Positions 44,090-52,740 of a stretch of DNA of 64,000 bases are shown here, piece by piece (positions within the stretch are counted from its first letter, which is position 1; each line of letters begins with the position of its first letter). Origin of the DNA: Streptomyces sp. NBC_01723 (GTDB taxonomy: Bacteria; Actinomycetota; Actinomycetes; Streptomycetales; Streptomycetaceae); the NCBI RefSeq assembly GCF_036246005.1, contig NZ_CP109171.1, positions 1,786,001 to 1,850,000 on the forward strand. Reading direction: 5' to 3'. The notes beneath the pieces were generated by a model. It did not search any database. It saw only the letters and a list, made by a program, of their open reading frames with translations, and had not been told where the DNA came from. Position numbers and translations under genes: made by a program.

Positions 44090-44985
44090 CCCTTCACCGC
44101 CCCCGCGCTGAAGCCGGTGATCAGCCACTTCTGGATGAAGGCGAAGACGATCACGACGGGGACCGCGGCGACGATGCCGCCCGCCGCGAGCGCGCCGAGG
44201 TCGACGCTGTCCGCGCTCATCAGGGAGTTGAGGCCGACCGGGATGGTCTGCTTGGACTGGTTGTTGAGGAACATCAGGGCGAACAGGAAGTGGTTCCAGG
44301 AGTGCACGAAGGCGAAGGAACCCACCGCGATCAGACCCGGCCGCAGCAGCGGCAGCACGACGATCCGGAAGGCCCGGAACCGGCCGCAGCCGTCGACCCA
44401 GGCCGCCTCCTCCAGGGAGTACGGCACGTTCTTGATGAAGTTGCTGATCAGGATGATCGACAGCGGCAGCTGGAAGACGGTCTCGGCGATGATGACGCTG
44501 CCGAGCGAGTTGATCATCTGGAGTTCGGCGAAGATCTCGAACAGCGGCACGAGCAGCAGCGCGCCGGGCACGAACTGGGAGCACAGCAGGCCGAGCATGA
44601 AGACCCGCTTGACCTTGAAGTCGAACCGGGCGAGGGCGTAGCCGCCGGCCAGGGCGACGAGGGTGGTCATCACCAGGGTGGCGACGCCTACGTAGACGCT
44701 GTTCTGGAAGAAGGTGCCGAAGCTTCGGTCGGTCCACACCTTCTCGAAGTGGTCGAACGTCATCGGCCAGGGCACCAGCGAGGTCGAGCCCGCCGGGCGC
44801 AGCGCGAAGAGCAGGATCCAGTAGAACGGGACCAGGGTGAAGACGAGGTAGATGCCGAGCGGGAGGTAGATCTGCCAGCGGGGGACCTCGTCCCAGGCGG
44901 GGCGGCGTTTCCCGGCCGGCCGCGGCGGTTCGTGGTCGGTCCGCGTCGGCGCGGGGGCGGGCGCGGTGGCCTCCTTGGTGATCAC
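44086..44985 (-). CDS. Carbohydrate ABC transporter permease (MalG-like)
   Basis: A 299-aa inner-membrane subunit of a CUT1 sugar importer with six predicted helices. The N-terminal 40 residues are a Pro/Ala-rich cytosolic arm. The EAA loop that contacts the ATPase is NVPYSLEEAAWVDGCGRFRAFRIVVLPLLRPG in outline (EEAAWVDGCG). C-terminal TGFSAGAVKG is typical of MalG-type permeases. GTG at 44985 after GGAGGCGAG; overlaps the partner permease by 4 bp. Confidence 0.93.
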   Translation of the reverse strand: MITKEATAPAPAPTRTDHEPPRPAGKRRPAWDEVPRWQIYLPLGIYLVFTLVPFYWILLFALRPAGSTSLVPWPMTFDHFEKVWTDRSFGTFFQNSVYVGVATLVMTTLVALAGGYALARFDFKVKRVFMLGLLCSQFVPGALLLVPLFEIFAELQMINSLGSVIIAETVFQLPLSIILISNFIKNVPYSLEEAAWVDGCGRFRAFRIVVLPLLRPGLIAVGSFAFVHSWNHFLFALMFLNNQSKQTIPVGLNSLMSADSVDLGALAAGGIVAAVPVVIVFAFIQKWLITGFSAGAVKG

Positions 44986-45917
44986 TTGTTCTCGCCTCCG
45001 AACTTGCTCAGCCGCAGGTAGACGATCGAGCAGAAGAGCAGGATCACGAACGCGACCGTGGTGAGGGCCGACGCGTAGCCGAAGTCGTGGGCGTCGACGC
45101 TGGTGTTGGCGATGTACAGCGGCAGGGTCGTGGTGACGCCCGCGGGTCCGCCGCCGGTCAGGGTGTAGAGCAGGTCGACGTTGTTGAACTCCCACACCGC
45201 GCGCAGCAGGGTGGACAGGATGATGGCGTCCTTCAGGTGCGGCAGCGTGATGTGCCAGAACTGCTTGAGGCGGCTCGCCCCGTCGACCTCGGCGGCCTCG
45301 TACAGGTCCTTGGAGACGGACTGGAGGTCGGCGAGGATGAGGATCGCGAAGAAGGGGACGCCGCGCCACAGGTCGGCGACGACCGCCGCGGAGAACACGG
45401 TGGAGGTGTCCGAGAGCCAGCTGGTGCCGTAGGTGCCGATGCCCATGTCGGCGAGGTAACGGGTGATGCCGGTCTGGGAGTTGTAGAGCAGCACCCAGAT
45501 GGCGGAGGTGAGGACCCCGGAGACGGCCCAGGGGGAGAAGACCAGGGCGCGCCCCACACCCCGGCCGACGAAGGTCTGGTTGACGATGAGCGCCAGCGCC
45601 AGGCCGAAGAGCAGTTGCAGCCCGACCTCGACGAAGACCCACTTGGCGCTGAAGACGAGGGTGTCCAGGAACACCGGGTCGTCGGTGAAGATCCGGACGA
45701 AGTTGTCGAAGCCCGCGAAGCCGTTGCGCCACGGCTTGGTGGGGTTGTAGTGCTGCAGGCTGTAGTAGAAGACGCTGATGACCGGATAGGCGATGAAGCC
45801 CAGCATCAGCAGGACGGCCGGCCCGATCAGCAGGTAGGGGAGCCTGCGCGGGGTGGCGGAGGCACGGCGCCGCCGGGGTGGCGCGGGCGGTTTCGCCACG
45901 GCTGCGGCTTGGGCCAT
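44982..45917 (-). CDS. Carbohydrate ABC transporter permease (MalF-like)
   Basis: A 311-aa CUT1 permease with six predicted helices. The N-terminus is basic (PPRRRRASATPRR), followed by the first helix LLIGPAVLLMLGFIAYPVIS. The EAA loop is LYEAAEVDGASRLKQFWHIT. Together with the MalG-like partner and the lipoprotein at 39-40 kb it forms one importer. No ATPase gene is adjacent. ATG at 45917 with CGGAGA upstream. A LacI-type palindrome lies about 50 bp upstream, so the operon probably has its own promoter here. Confidence 0.93.
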   Translation of the reverse strand: MAQAAAVAKPPAPPRRRRASATPRRLPYLLIGPAVLLMLGFIAYPVISVFYYSLQHYNPTKPWRNGFAGFDNFVRIFTDDPVFLDTLVFSAKWVFVEVGLQLLFGLALALIVNQTFVGRGVGRALVFSPWAVSGVLTSAIWVLLYNSQTGITRYLADMGIGTYGTSWLSDTSTVFSAAVVADLWRGVPFFAILILADLQSVSKDLYEAAEVDGASRLKQFWHITLPHLKDAIILSTLLRAVWEFNNVDLLYTLTGGGPAGVTTTLPLYIANTSVDAHDFGYASALTTVAFVILLFCSIVYLRLSKFGGENK

Positions 45918-45963
45918 GACAGTTCTCCGTTCTGGTTCTGGTACGTCGTGCGCGGGTCGTGCA

Positions 45964-45975
45964 GGAAGCGCTTTC
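45964..45975. promoter_or_regulatory. LacI-family operator candidate upstream of the permease genes
   Basis: GGAAGCGCTTTC has the perfect core AAGCGCTT (45966-45973) and one off-palindrome base in the next pair. This is the form of many LacI-family operators for actinobacterial sugar operons. It lies 47 bp before the permease start. No lacI gene is in the window. Confidence 0.45.
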
Positions 45976-46016
45976 TCGGCGTGCAGGGAGGTGCGGAGGT
46001 CTTTCGTGCGGTGGGG

Positions 46017-47756
46017 TCAGCCGGCGTACGGGTCCCGCACCGCGCCCGGGCGGGCCAGGAACTCGAAGTCGCAGCCGGTGTCGGCCTGGGTGATCTGTTC
46101 GTCGTAGAGCGCGCCGTAGCCGCGCTCGGCGCGGGCGGGCGGCGGCGTCCACGCCGCCCGGCGCCGCGCCAGCTCCTCGTCGTCCACGTCGAGCCGCAGC
46201 GAGCGTGCCTCGACGTCGAGGGTGATGGAGTCGCCGGTGCGCACCAGCGCGAGCGGTCCGCCGACGTGCGACTCGGGCGCCACGTGCAGCACGCAGGCGC
46301 CGTAACTCGTGCCGCTCATCCGGGCGTCGGAGATCCGGACCATGTCGCGCACGCCCTGCTTGAGCAGGTGGTCGGGGATGGGCAGCATCCCGTACTCGGG
46401 CATGCCGGGGCCGCCCCTGGGGCCGGAGCCGCGCAGCACCAGCACGCTGTCGGCGGTGATGTTCAGGTCCGGGTCGTTGATGGTGCGCTGCATGGTCCGG
46501 TAGTCGTCGAAGACGACCGCGCGCCCGGTGTGCTTGAGCAGGTGCGGCTCGGCGGCGATGTGCTTGATGACCGCGCCGTCCGGACAGAGGTTGCCGCGCA
46601 GGACGGCCACCCCGCCCTCGCTCGCGACGGGGTTGTCCCGGGGCCGGATGACGTCGTCGTGGTGGACGAGGGCGCCGTCCAGCTGTTCCCGCATCGTGTC
46701 GTGCGCGACGGTGGGCCGGTCCAGGTGGAGCAGGTCGGTGATGCGGGAGAGGAAGCCGGGCAGGCCGCCGGCGAAGTGGAAGTCCTCCATCAGGTACGTC
46801 TGTCCGCCGGGCCGCACGTTGGCCAGGACCGGCACCGTGCGGGCGATGCGGTCGAAGTCGTCGAGCGTGAGGGTGACGCCCGCGCGGCCCGCCATGGCGA
46901 TCAGGTGGATGACGGCGTTGGTGGAGCCGCCGAGGCCGAGGACCGTGGTGACCGCGTCCTCGAAGGCGTCCGCGGTGAGGATGTCGCTCGGTTTCCGGTC
47001 CCGGTGGACCAGTTCCACGATGCGCAGGCCGGCCGCGGCGGCCATCCGGTCGTGGCCGGAGTCGACGGCCGGGATGCTGGAGGCGCCCGGGACCGTGACG
47101 CCGAGGGCCTCGGCGGCGGCGGTCAGCGTGGACGCCGTACCCATCGTCATGCAGTGGCCGGGCGAGCGGGCCAGACCGCTCTCCAGTTCGTGCATCTCGC
47201 AGTCGCCGATGAGGCCGGCCCGCATGTCGTCCCAGTACTTCCACATGTCGGTGCCGGAGCCGAGGGTCTCGCCGCGCCAGTGCCCGGGGAGCATCGGCCC
47301 GGCGGGGACGAACACCGCCGGGAGGTCGACGCTGGCGGCGCCCATCAGCAAGGCGGGGGTCGACTTGTCGCAGCCGCCCATCAGCACGGCGCCGTCCACC
47401 GGGTAGGAGCGCAGCAGCTCCTCGGTCTCCATGGCGAGGAGGTTGCGGTAGAGCATGGGCGTCGGCTTCTGGAAGGTCTCGCTCAGCGTGGAGACCGGGA
47501 ACTCCAGCGGGAATCCGCCCGCCTGCCACACACCCCGCTTGACCGCCTGGGCGCGGTCGCGCAGGTGGACGTGGCAGGGGTTGATGTCGGACCAGGTGTT
47601 GAGGATGGCGATGACGGGCTTGCCGAGGTGCTCCTCGGGCAGGTAGCCGAGCTGCCGGGTGCGGGCGCGGTGGCTGAAGGAGCGCAGGCCCGAGGAGACG
47701 CCGCTGCCGTACCACTGGTGGCTGCGCAGCTGTTCGGGGGATTTCCTGGGTGTCAT
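46017..47756 (-). CDS. IlvD/Edd family dehydratase (sugar-acid dehydratase type)
   Basis: A 579-aa dehydratase that removes water from a sugar acid such as L-arabonate, xylonate or galactonate to give a 2-keto-3-deoxy acid. Iron-sulfur cysteines are seen in SDINPCHVHL, MGGCDKSTPALLMG and SPGHCMTMGTAST. The active-site segment GRAVVFDDYRTMQRTINDPD and SDARMSGTSYGACVLHV complete the family pattern. The sugar-acid subgroup fits better than IlvD because of the neighbouring sugar genes and the preserved DHDPS partner. The ATG at 47756 overlaps the stop of the lyase gene (ATGA). Confidence 0.88.
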   Translation of the reverse strand: MTPRKSPEQLRSHQWYGSGVSSGLRSFSHRARTRQLGYLPEEHLGKPVIAILNTWSDINPCHVHLRDRAQAVKRGVWQAGGFPLEFPVSTLSETFQKPTPMLYRNLLAMETEELLRSYPVDGAVLMGGCDKSTPALLMGAASVDLPAVFVPAGPMLPGHWRGETLGSGTDMWKYWDDMRAGLIGDCEMHELESGLARSPGHCMTMGTASTLTAAAEALGVTVPGASSIPAVDSGHDRMAAAAGLRIVELVHRDRKPSDILTADAFEDAVTTVLGLGGSTNAVIHLIAMAGRAGVTLTLDDFDRIARTVPVLANVRPGGQTYLMEDFHFAGGLPGFLSRITDLLHLDRPTVAHDTMREQLDGALVHHDDVIRPRDNPVASEGGVAVLRGNLCPDGAVIKHIAAEPHLLKHTGRAVVFDDYRTMQRTINDPDLNITADSVLVLRGSGPRGGPGMPEYGMLPIPDHLLKQGVRDMVRISDARMSGTSYGACVLHVAPESHVGGPLALVRTGDSITLDVEARSLRLDVDDEELARRRAAWTPPPARAERGYGALYDEQITQADTGCDFEFLARPGAVRDPYAG

Positions 47757-48661
47757 ATCGACCATCCGGCGGCGATGGCGGCGACCTCGGCGCGCTCGCT
47801 CTCGGGCAGGGGCTTGCTCGGCGGGCGGACCTCCCGCCGGCACAGGCCGAGGGCGGCGAGGGCCTCCTTGACCACGGTGACGTTGTTGGCGGAGCCGTTG
47901 GCGGCGCGCAGCTCCTCGAAGCGGCGGATCTGCTCCCAGACCTTCATGGCGGCCGGGTAGTCGCCCGAGCGAAGCGCTTCGATCATGTTCAGCGACACGG
48001 CCGGGGCGACGTTCACCAGCCCCGAGGTGAAGCCGGTGGCTCCCGCGCTGAAGTACGAGGGGGCGTAGGGCTCGGCCAGACCCGCGATCCACACGAAGCG
48101 TTCGAGGCCGGCGTCGCGGGCGAAGGCGGCGAACCTGGCGGCGTCCGGTACGGCGTACTTGACGCCGAGGACGTTGGGGCAGGCGTCGGCGAGTTCGGTG
48201 AGGCGGGCGCCGGTGAGCCGGTCGTTGCGGATGTAGGGCACGACGCCGAGTTCGGGCACGGCCTCGGCGATGGCGCGGTGGTAGTCGACCCAGCCGCCCT
48301 GGGCGACGTAGGGGTGGACGGGCTGGTGGACCATCACCATCGAGGCGCCCAGTTCCCGGGCGTGCCGTGCGGAGGCGACGGCGGTCGGCAGGTCGTGGCC
48401 GACGCCGACCAGGATCGCGGCGCGGTCGCCCGCCTCCTCGACGGTCAGTTCGGTGACCAGGCGCCGCTCGGCCGGGGAGAGGGCGTAGAACTCGCCGGTG
48501 TTGCCGTTGGGGGTGAGCGTCGTGATGCCGCCGTCGAGGAGACGACGCAGCAGGGCCCGGTAGGTGGCGGGGTCGACGGAGCCGTCCTCGGCGAACGGGG
48601 TCACCGGGATCGCCACCACGTCGGCCAGGGCCGCCCGCTGGGTCTCGAACGTCGCTGTCAT
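47753..48661 (-). CDS. DHDPS/NAL-family aldolase or dehydratase
   Basis: A 302-aa TIM-barrel Schiff-base enzyme. TPNGNTGEFYALSPAERRLV is the oxo-acid-binding GxxGE-like motif, the Schiff-base Lys lies in VLGVKYAVPD (about 165-170) and the general-acid Tyr in VVPYIRND. It probably acts on the 2-keto-3-deoxy sugar acid made by the dehydratase whose gene overlaps: either cleaving it to pyruvate plus aldehyde, or dehydrating it to alpha-ketoglutaric semialdehyde. The two outcomes cannot be separated by sequence. ATG at 48661 overlaps gntR by 4 bp. Confidence 0.87.
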   Translation of the reverse strand: MTATFETQRAALADVVAIPVTPFAEDGSVDPATYRALLRRLLDGGITTLTPNGNTGEFYALSPAERRLVTELTVEEAGDRAAILVGVGHDLPTAVASARHARELGASMVMVHQPVHPYVAQGGWVDYHRAIAEAVPELGVVPYIRNDRLTGARLTELADACPNVLGVKYAVPDAARFAAFARDAGLERFVWIAGLAEPYAPSYFSAGATGFTSGLVNVAPAVSLNMIEALRSGDYPAAMKVWEQIRRFEELRAANGSANNVTVVKEALAALGLCRREVRPPSKPLPESERAEVAAIAAGWSI

Positions 48662-49326
48662 GCCTGACCGTCCTCTTCCTGGGCCGCCGTCCCCGCTTCG
48701 GGGAAGGCCCGCTCGACGAAGGACGCGATGTGCGCGTGCAGGGCGCGGGCCGCGCCGTCCGCGTCACCGGCGAGGGCGAGGCGCAGGATCTCCTGGTGCT
48801 CGCCGGCCTCCCGCTGCCAGGAGGGGTCGGCGGCCCAGGCGACGGCGGAGACGAGGGCCGCCTGGTCGCGGACCTCGTCGAGCATCCGGCCCAGCAGCGG
48901 GTTGCCGCAGGGCACGTACAGGGCGCGGTGGAACTCGCGGTTGGCCAGCGACCGTTCGGCCGTGTCGGTGGCCTGGTCGGCCCGGGTCAGCGCGGAGCGG
49001 GCGGCGTCCAGGGAGGCGCCGCGGCGCACGGCGCGCCGCAGGGCCTCGGGCTCCAGGAGCAGCCGCACGTCGTAGACCTCGCGCGCCATGTCCGCGTCCA
49101 CCATGCGCACCGTGACGCCCTTGTACTGGCTCATCACGACCAGTCCGGTACCGGCCAGCGTCTTGAGCGCCTCGCGCACCGGTGTCTTGGACACCCCGAA
49201 CTGTGCGGCGAGGTCGGTCTCGACCAGTGCCTGTCCCGGCGTCAGCCGGCCGGTGAGGATGCGGCGTTTGATCTCCTCCAGCACGTACTGCGTGCGGGAG
49301 GGGATCGGCGTGGGCACAGAGGTCAT
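48658..49326 (-). CDS. GntR-family (FadR subfamily) regulator
   Basis: A 222-aa regulator: N-terminal winged helix (about 8-75, RTQYVLEEIKRRILTGRLTPGQAL... GVSKTPVREALKTLAGTGLV) and an all-helical FCD effector domain with metal-ligand residues in NREFHRALYVPCGN, AGEHQEILRLALAGD and LHAHI. FCD regulators bind sugar acids or organic acids. As first gene of the array it most likely represses its own operon in the absence of a uronate or pentonate. ATG at 49326; 195 bp of upstream DNA holds two palindromes. Confidence 0.93.
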   Translation of the reverse strand: MTSVPTPIPSRTQYVLEEIKRRILTGRLTPGQALVETDLAAQFGVSKTPVREALKTLAGTGLVVMSQYKGVTVRMVDADMAREVYDVRLLLEPEALRRAVRRGASLDAARSALTRADQATDTAERSLANREFHRALYVPCGNPLLGRMLDEVRDQAALVSAVAWAADPSWQREAGEHQEILRLALAGDADGAARALHAHIASFVERAFPEAGTAAQEEDGQA

Positions 49327-49376
49327 GCGCGCCTCTCGGAGTCTCGCGTCGGATGCGCGGGCGCCGGACACCCGTC

Positions 49377-49414
49377 TCGGATATCCGATCTCGCGTATCG
49401 CGTCTCATATATGA
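49377..49414. promoter_or_regulatory. Two palindromes in the gntR promoter region
   Basis: TCGGATATCCGA (49377-49388, perfect 12 bp) and TCATATATGA (49405-49414, perfect 10 bp) lie 51 and 79 bp upstream of gntR. CGCGTCT (49399-49405) just before the second site also occurs at 53729-53735 in the kdgD promoter, followed there too by ATAT. They are candidate operators of the GntR protein. Confidence 0.5.
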
Positions 49415-49521
49415 CGTACGGAGTACGACGCGTTGAAGGTAAGAGGGGCGTGAGGCCACGTCAATGCTTCCGACAAAGGAAAGTTCGGGCGGGGCGGCGC
49501 TGCCCCGGCCCTTCTCCGGCA

Positions 49522-50124
49522 CTACCGGGCGGGGCGGCTCCATCCGGGGTCGCGTCCGCTCAGGCCCACCGCGCGCTCCAGCAGCGGCGCGTCGTCGGGC
49601 ACGGCGACGACCGGCCCGAACATGCCCTCGTCCCGGTCGGCCTCCTCGGCGGCGGCACTGAGCAGGCCGTACGCCGCCTGGAGCGCGGCCGGGTCGGGGC
49701 GGTACTCCTGGCCGGTCGCGCGGGCGAGGTCCCAGCCGTGGATGACCAGTTCGTCGGCGACGACGGCGCCGGCGACCTCGCCGGGCAGGTCGATGCCGCC
49801 GGCCCGGGTCATGCCGGCCCAGGCACCGGGGTCGCGCCAGGCCACCGCGAGTTCGCCGAGCACCCCGGACAGTTCCTCGCGCCAGCCGGGCCCGATGTCC
49901 GGCACGGATACCTCCGGGGCGGTGTCGGTGGTGGCGCCGAGGTCCTTGCGCGCGGCGTCGCGGAAGGCGACGGCCAGGCCGGTCAGGTGGCCGAGCAGGT
50001 TGCGGACGGCGAGGTCGGGGCACGGCGTCGGGTCGGCCAGCCGCGCGTCGCTCACGCCCTCGGCGAGGCGGGCCAGGACCCGCGTCTGCGGGCCGAGATC
50101 GAGGGTCGTGGTGTCGTGGGTCAT
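49522..50124 (-). CDS. TIGR03086-type DinB/maleylpyruvate isomerase-like protein
   Basis: A 200-aa four-helix-bundle protein of the mycothiol-dependent maleylpyruvate isomerase/DinB superfamily, TIGR03086-like. Seen: LADPTPCPDLAVRNLLGHLTG with the first metal His near 46, the conserved DELVIHGWDLARATG with the second metal His, and a typical C-terminal GLSGRDPGW. Such proteins may use mycothiol as cofactor, but substrate is unknown. ATG at 50124 after GGAGCAC. Divergent from the MFS gene, facing the gntR promoter. Confidence 0.83.
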   Translation of the reverse strand: MTHDTTTLDLGPQTRVLARLAEGVSDARLADPTPCPDLAVRNLLGHLTGLAVAFRDAARKDLGATTDTAPEVSVPDIGPGWREELSGVLGELAVAWRDPGAWAGMTRAGGIDLPGEVAGAVVADELVIHGWDLARATGQEYRPDPAALQAAYGLLSAAAEEADRDEGMFGPVVAVPDDAPLLERAVGLSGRDPGWSRPAR

Positions 50125-50266
50125 CGAGTGCTCCTCGGGCGACGGATGGGCCGGCTCTCCTGGGAGGTAGACCGATCCGGGCCGCGGAACTCATCGGCGG
50201 CGGGGGCGGCCGACAGGGCATCTGCCCGATGCCCGGCGCCGGGCCTTAGGACCACGCTGACCAGGC

Positions 50267-51505
50267 ATGACACCAAGGACGACGAAGACAGCCCGGACGC
50301 GGGGACCCTGGGCGGTGTCCCGGGTCCTGCGCGACCGCGAAGCGGGCCTGTATCTGGCCGGGGTGGTGGTGTCCGGCTTCGGCACCTCGGCGATGTGGCT
50401 GGTGTCCGGGGTGTGGGTGAAGGACCTCACCGGCTCGGACGGACTCGCGGCACTGTGCGTGCTCGCGCTGTGGGCGCCGACCCTGGCCGGCCCGGCGCTG
50501 GGTACCGTGGCGGACCGCGTGCGCCGCCGGCCGCTGCTGATCGCCACGAGCCTGCTGACGGCCGGCCTCCTGCTCACGCTGTTCGCCGTCGACTCACCGG
50601 ACATGCTGTGGCTGCTGTTCGCGGTGCTGTTCGGGTACGGCGCGGCGGGCGTCGTCCACGACGCGGCCGAGGCGGCACTCGTCGCCGCCACCGTCGAGCC
50701 GCGGCTGCTCGGCGACTTCAACGGGCTGCGCACCACCGCCAACGAGGGCATGAAACTGGTGGCGCCACCGGCCGGCGCGGCCCTCTACACGGCGTACGGC
50801 GGCCCGGGCGTGGCCCTGCTGGACGCGGCGACGTTCGTGCTGGCCACGGGGGTGTACGCGGCCCTGCGGGTACGCGAGGCGCCGCCGCCCCGCCCCGCGG
50901 TGAACGGATGGCGGCAGGCGGCCGAGGGCGCCCGCCTGCTGTGGGGCCACCCCCGGCTGCGCCCGCTCGTCCTCGCCGGCGGCGCCACGATGCTGTGTGC
51001 CGGCGTCAACGGCGCCACGGTCTACGCCCTCGTGGACCGCCTCGGGCACTCCCCCACGTACGCGGGTGCGCTGTACGCCGTCCAGGGGGCCGGGTCCGTG
51101 GCGGTGGGCCTGCTGGCCGGGCCCGCGCTGCGGCGACTGGGCGGGCGCCGCTTCGCCGCCGCCGGGATCACCCTGCTCGCGGTGGCGGTCGCGGCGCGGG
51201 CGGTCCCGTACGACGCGGTGGCGCTGTTCTCCGGCGCGGCGATCGGCGCGGGGCTGCCCGCGGTGCTGATCGCCGCCCTGACCGCGGTCCAGCACGAGAC
51301 GCCCGGACCGCTCCTGGGCCGGGTCACCGCGACGGCCACCTCGCTCGTCTTCGCCCCGAACGTCCTGGGCCTGGCGGCGGGAGCGGCCCTGGTGGAGCTG
51401 GTGCCCCTGCGGTTGCTGCTGCCCGCCCTGGGCATCGCCCTGATGGCAACGGCGGCGCTCATCGCCCGCCGCCCGCGGGAGAATCCCGGCCGCACGCCGC
51501 TGTGA
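50267..51505 (+). CDS. Major facilitator superfamily transporter
   Basis: A 412-aa membrane protein with about twelve predicted helices. The MFS signature between helices 2 and 3 is GTVADRVRRRPLLIATSL. It resembles drug-efflux-type (MFS_3/DHA3-like) permeases, with FNGLRTTANEGMKLVAPPAG in the central part. The substrate is unknown and no regulator is next to it. ATG at 50267 without a clear ribosome binding site. It ends convergently 65 bp from the unknown TIM-barrel-like gene. Confidence 0.9.
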   Translation: MTPRTTKTARTRGPWAVSRVLRDREAGLYLAGVVVSGFGTSAMWLVSGVWVKDLTGSDGLAALCVLALWAPTLAGPALGTVADRVRRRPLLIATSLLTAGLLLTLFAVDSPDMLWLLFAVLFGYGAAGVVHDAAEAALVAATVEPRLLGDFNGLRTTANEGMKLVAPPAGAALYTAYGGPGVALLDAATFVLATGVYAALRVREAPPPRPAVNGWRQAAEGARLLWGHPRLRPLVLAGGATMLCAGVNGATVYALVDRLGHSPTYAGALYAVQGAGSVAVGLLAGPALRRLGGRRFAAAGITLLAVAVAARAVPYDAVALFSGAAIGAGLPAVLIAALTAVQHETPGPLLGRVTATATSLVFAPNVLGLAAGAALVELVPLRLLLPALGIALMATAALIARRPRENPGRTPL

Positions 51506-51570
51506 CGGCCCGGCGGGGCCGCCCACAGGCCGGGTGCCAAGCCACGGCGTCCGGCTCTGTCACCCCCGGT

Positions 51571-52740
51571 TCACCGCCCCGTGAGTGCCGACCGCACCCC
51601 CCTCAGGTCGGCGTCCGACGCCAGGCCCGCGTGGTACAGGCGCAGCTCCGTCGCGCCCCGGTCGGCGGCGTGGGACGCGTCCGCGGCGAGGGTGTCCGGG
51701 CTGCCGCCCATGCCGGAGACCACGGTGAGGTTGGCGGCGAGGACCGCACCGGCGCGGTTCTGCTCGGCGAAGGGCGTCAGCAGGGCCGCGCCGCCCGTGC
51801 AGGGCACGACCACGCCGTCCGCGACGGACAGGATGTGGGCGGGGTCGACGCCGGCGTTGGCGCCGCAGTGGTAGGACACGGGGTCGGCGTGGAGCAGGAC
51901 CTCGAAGTCCGGGGGCGCCACGGCGCGCACGGCCGCGACCGCAGTCTCCTGGAGCGTGCGGGCGGTCTCGTCCCGCCACGCGCGCGTGGCGTTCGCCGGC
52001 GCCTCGCCGAGGAGCTTCTCGACGCCCGCCCAGCCCCCGTCCGAGGGCGCCGTCCCCCGCCACACCGGCTCCAGCGCGGTGCGCACGGCGGCGGCCAGTT
52101 CGTCGGCGTCGAGGCCCCGACCGCCGTATCCGCCCCGGCAGTCCGGGCAGAAGCAGAGCGACATCAGGTACTGCCCGGCGTCCCCGAGGGCGACCCCGCC
52201 GGTCTTGTCGTGGGCGTGCAGGTGGGCGAGCCCGTACCAGCCGAGGGACTCCAGTTCGGTGCCGCGCGCTCCGGACCGCACCGCCGCCTCGGCGGCCAGG
52301 TCGGTGAGGTACGCGCGCGTGGCGGGCTGCGCGATGCACGGCGCCCAGGGGTAGCGGTCGCCGTAGGCGTTGACGACGGAGGTGTGCGGGTGCTCCGCGC
52401 CGAGGCGGGAGTTGTGGGCCAGGACGACCCACGTGCTCACCTCCAGGCCCGCCCGCGCGAGGGCGTCGGCGGCCTCGCCCCAGGCGTCTCCGGGCGCCCA
52501 GTCACCGGCCTGGTACGGGCGCGGCACGCGGCCCTCCCAGCGGGCGGCGTCCGGCGGGTAGAGCACGGCGGAGTGCTCGGCGGTGACGACGCGGTGGCGG
52601 GGGTGACGGGGGGTGAGCGCGCGGGTCGAGTGGTACGCGGAGGCGAGCGTCACCTGGGACACGCCGAGGTCCGCCACGCGCGCGGGGGCTTCCGGGTCGC
52701 CGTTGACGTCCCACGGGTAGACGAACGCCGACGCCTTCAC
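51571..52740 (-). CDS. Uncharacterised TIM-barrel-like protein with a CxC-x2-C motif, co-transcribed with kdgD
   Basis: A 389-aa cytosolic protein with no signal peptide. It opens ASAFVYPWDVNGDPEAPARV and continues with barrel-like strands (VSQVTLASAYHSTRALTP, LEVSTWVVLAHNSRLG). Middle motifs are LESLGWYGLAHLHAHDKTG and LCFCPDCRGGYGGRG; the latter CxCPxC motif recurs in glycosidase-like TIM barrels I know as GH-like families. A late strand FEVLLHADPVSYHCG follows. It looks like a retaining-glycosidase-like or isomerase-like barrel, but no family name can be given with confidence. GTG at 52740 after GGGGGAGGG, 4-bp overlap with kdgD, so it should act on the same sugar-acid pathway. Confidence 0.72.
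   Translation of the reverse strand: MKASAFVYPWDVNGDPEAPARVADLGVSQVTLASAYHSTRALTPRHPRHRVVTAEHSAVLYPPDAARWEGRVPRPYQAGDWAPGDAWGEAADALARAGLEVSTWVVLAHNSRLGAEHPHTSVVNAYGDRYPWAPCIAQPATRAYLTDLAAEAAVRSGARGTELESLGWYGLAHLHAHDKTGGVALGDAGQYLMSLCFCPDCRGGYGGRGLDADELAAAVRTALEPVWRGTAPSDGGWAGVEKLLGEAPANATRAWRDETARTLQETAVAAVRAVAPPDFEVLLHADPVSYHCGANAGVDPAHILSVADGVVVPCTGGAALLTPFAEQNRAGAVLAANLTVVSGMGGSPDTLAADASHAADRGATELRLYHAGLASDADLRGVRSALTGR

Noticed and set aside
39672..44737. Upstream extensions giving very long leftward proteins
   Set aside because: The extensions before the chosen starts are low-complexity Arg/Pro-rich and lie over neighbouring real genes.
47970..47981. Perfect palindrome CGAAGCGCTTCG resembling a LacI operator
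   Set aside because: It is inside the DHDPS-like coding sequence where codon choice can explain it; no evidence for an internal promoter.
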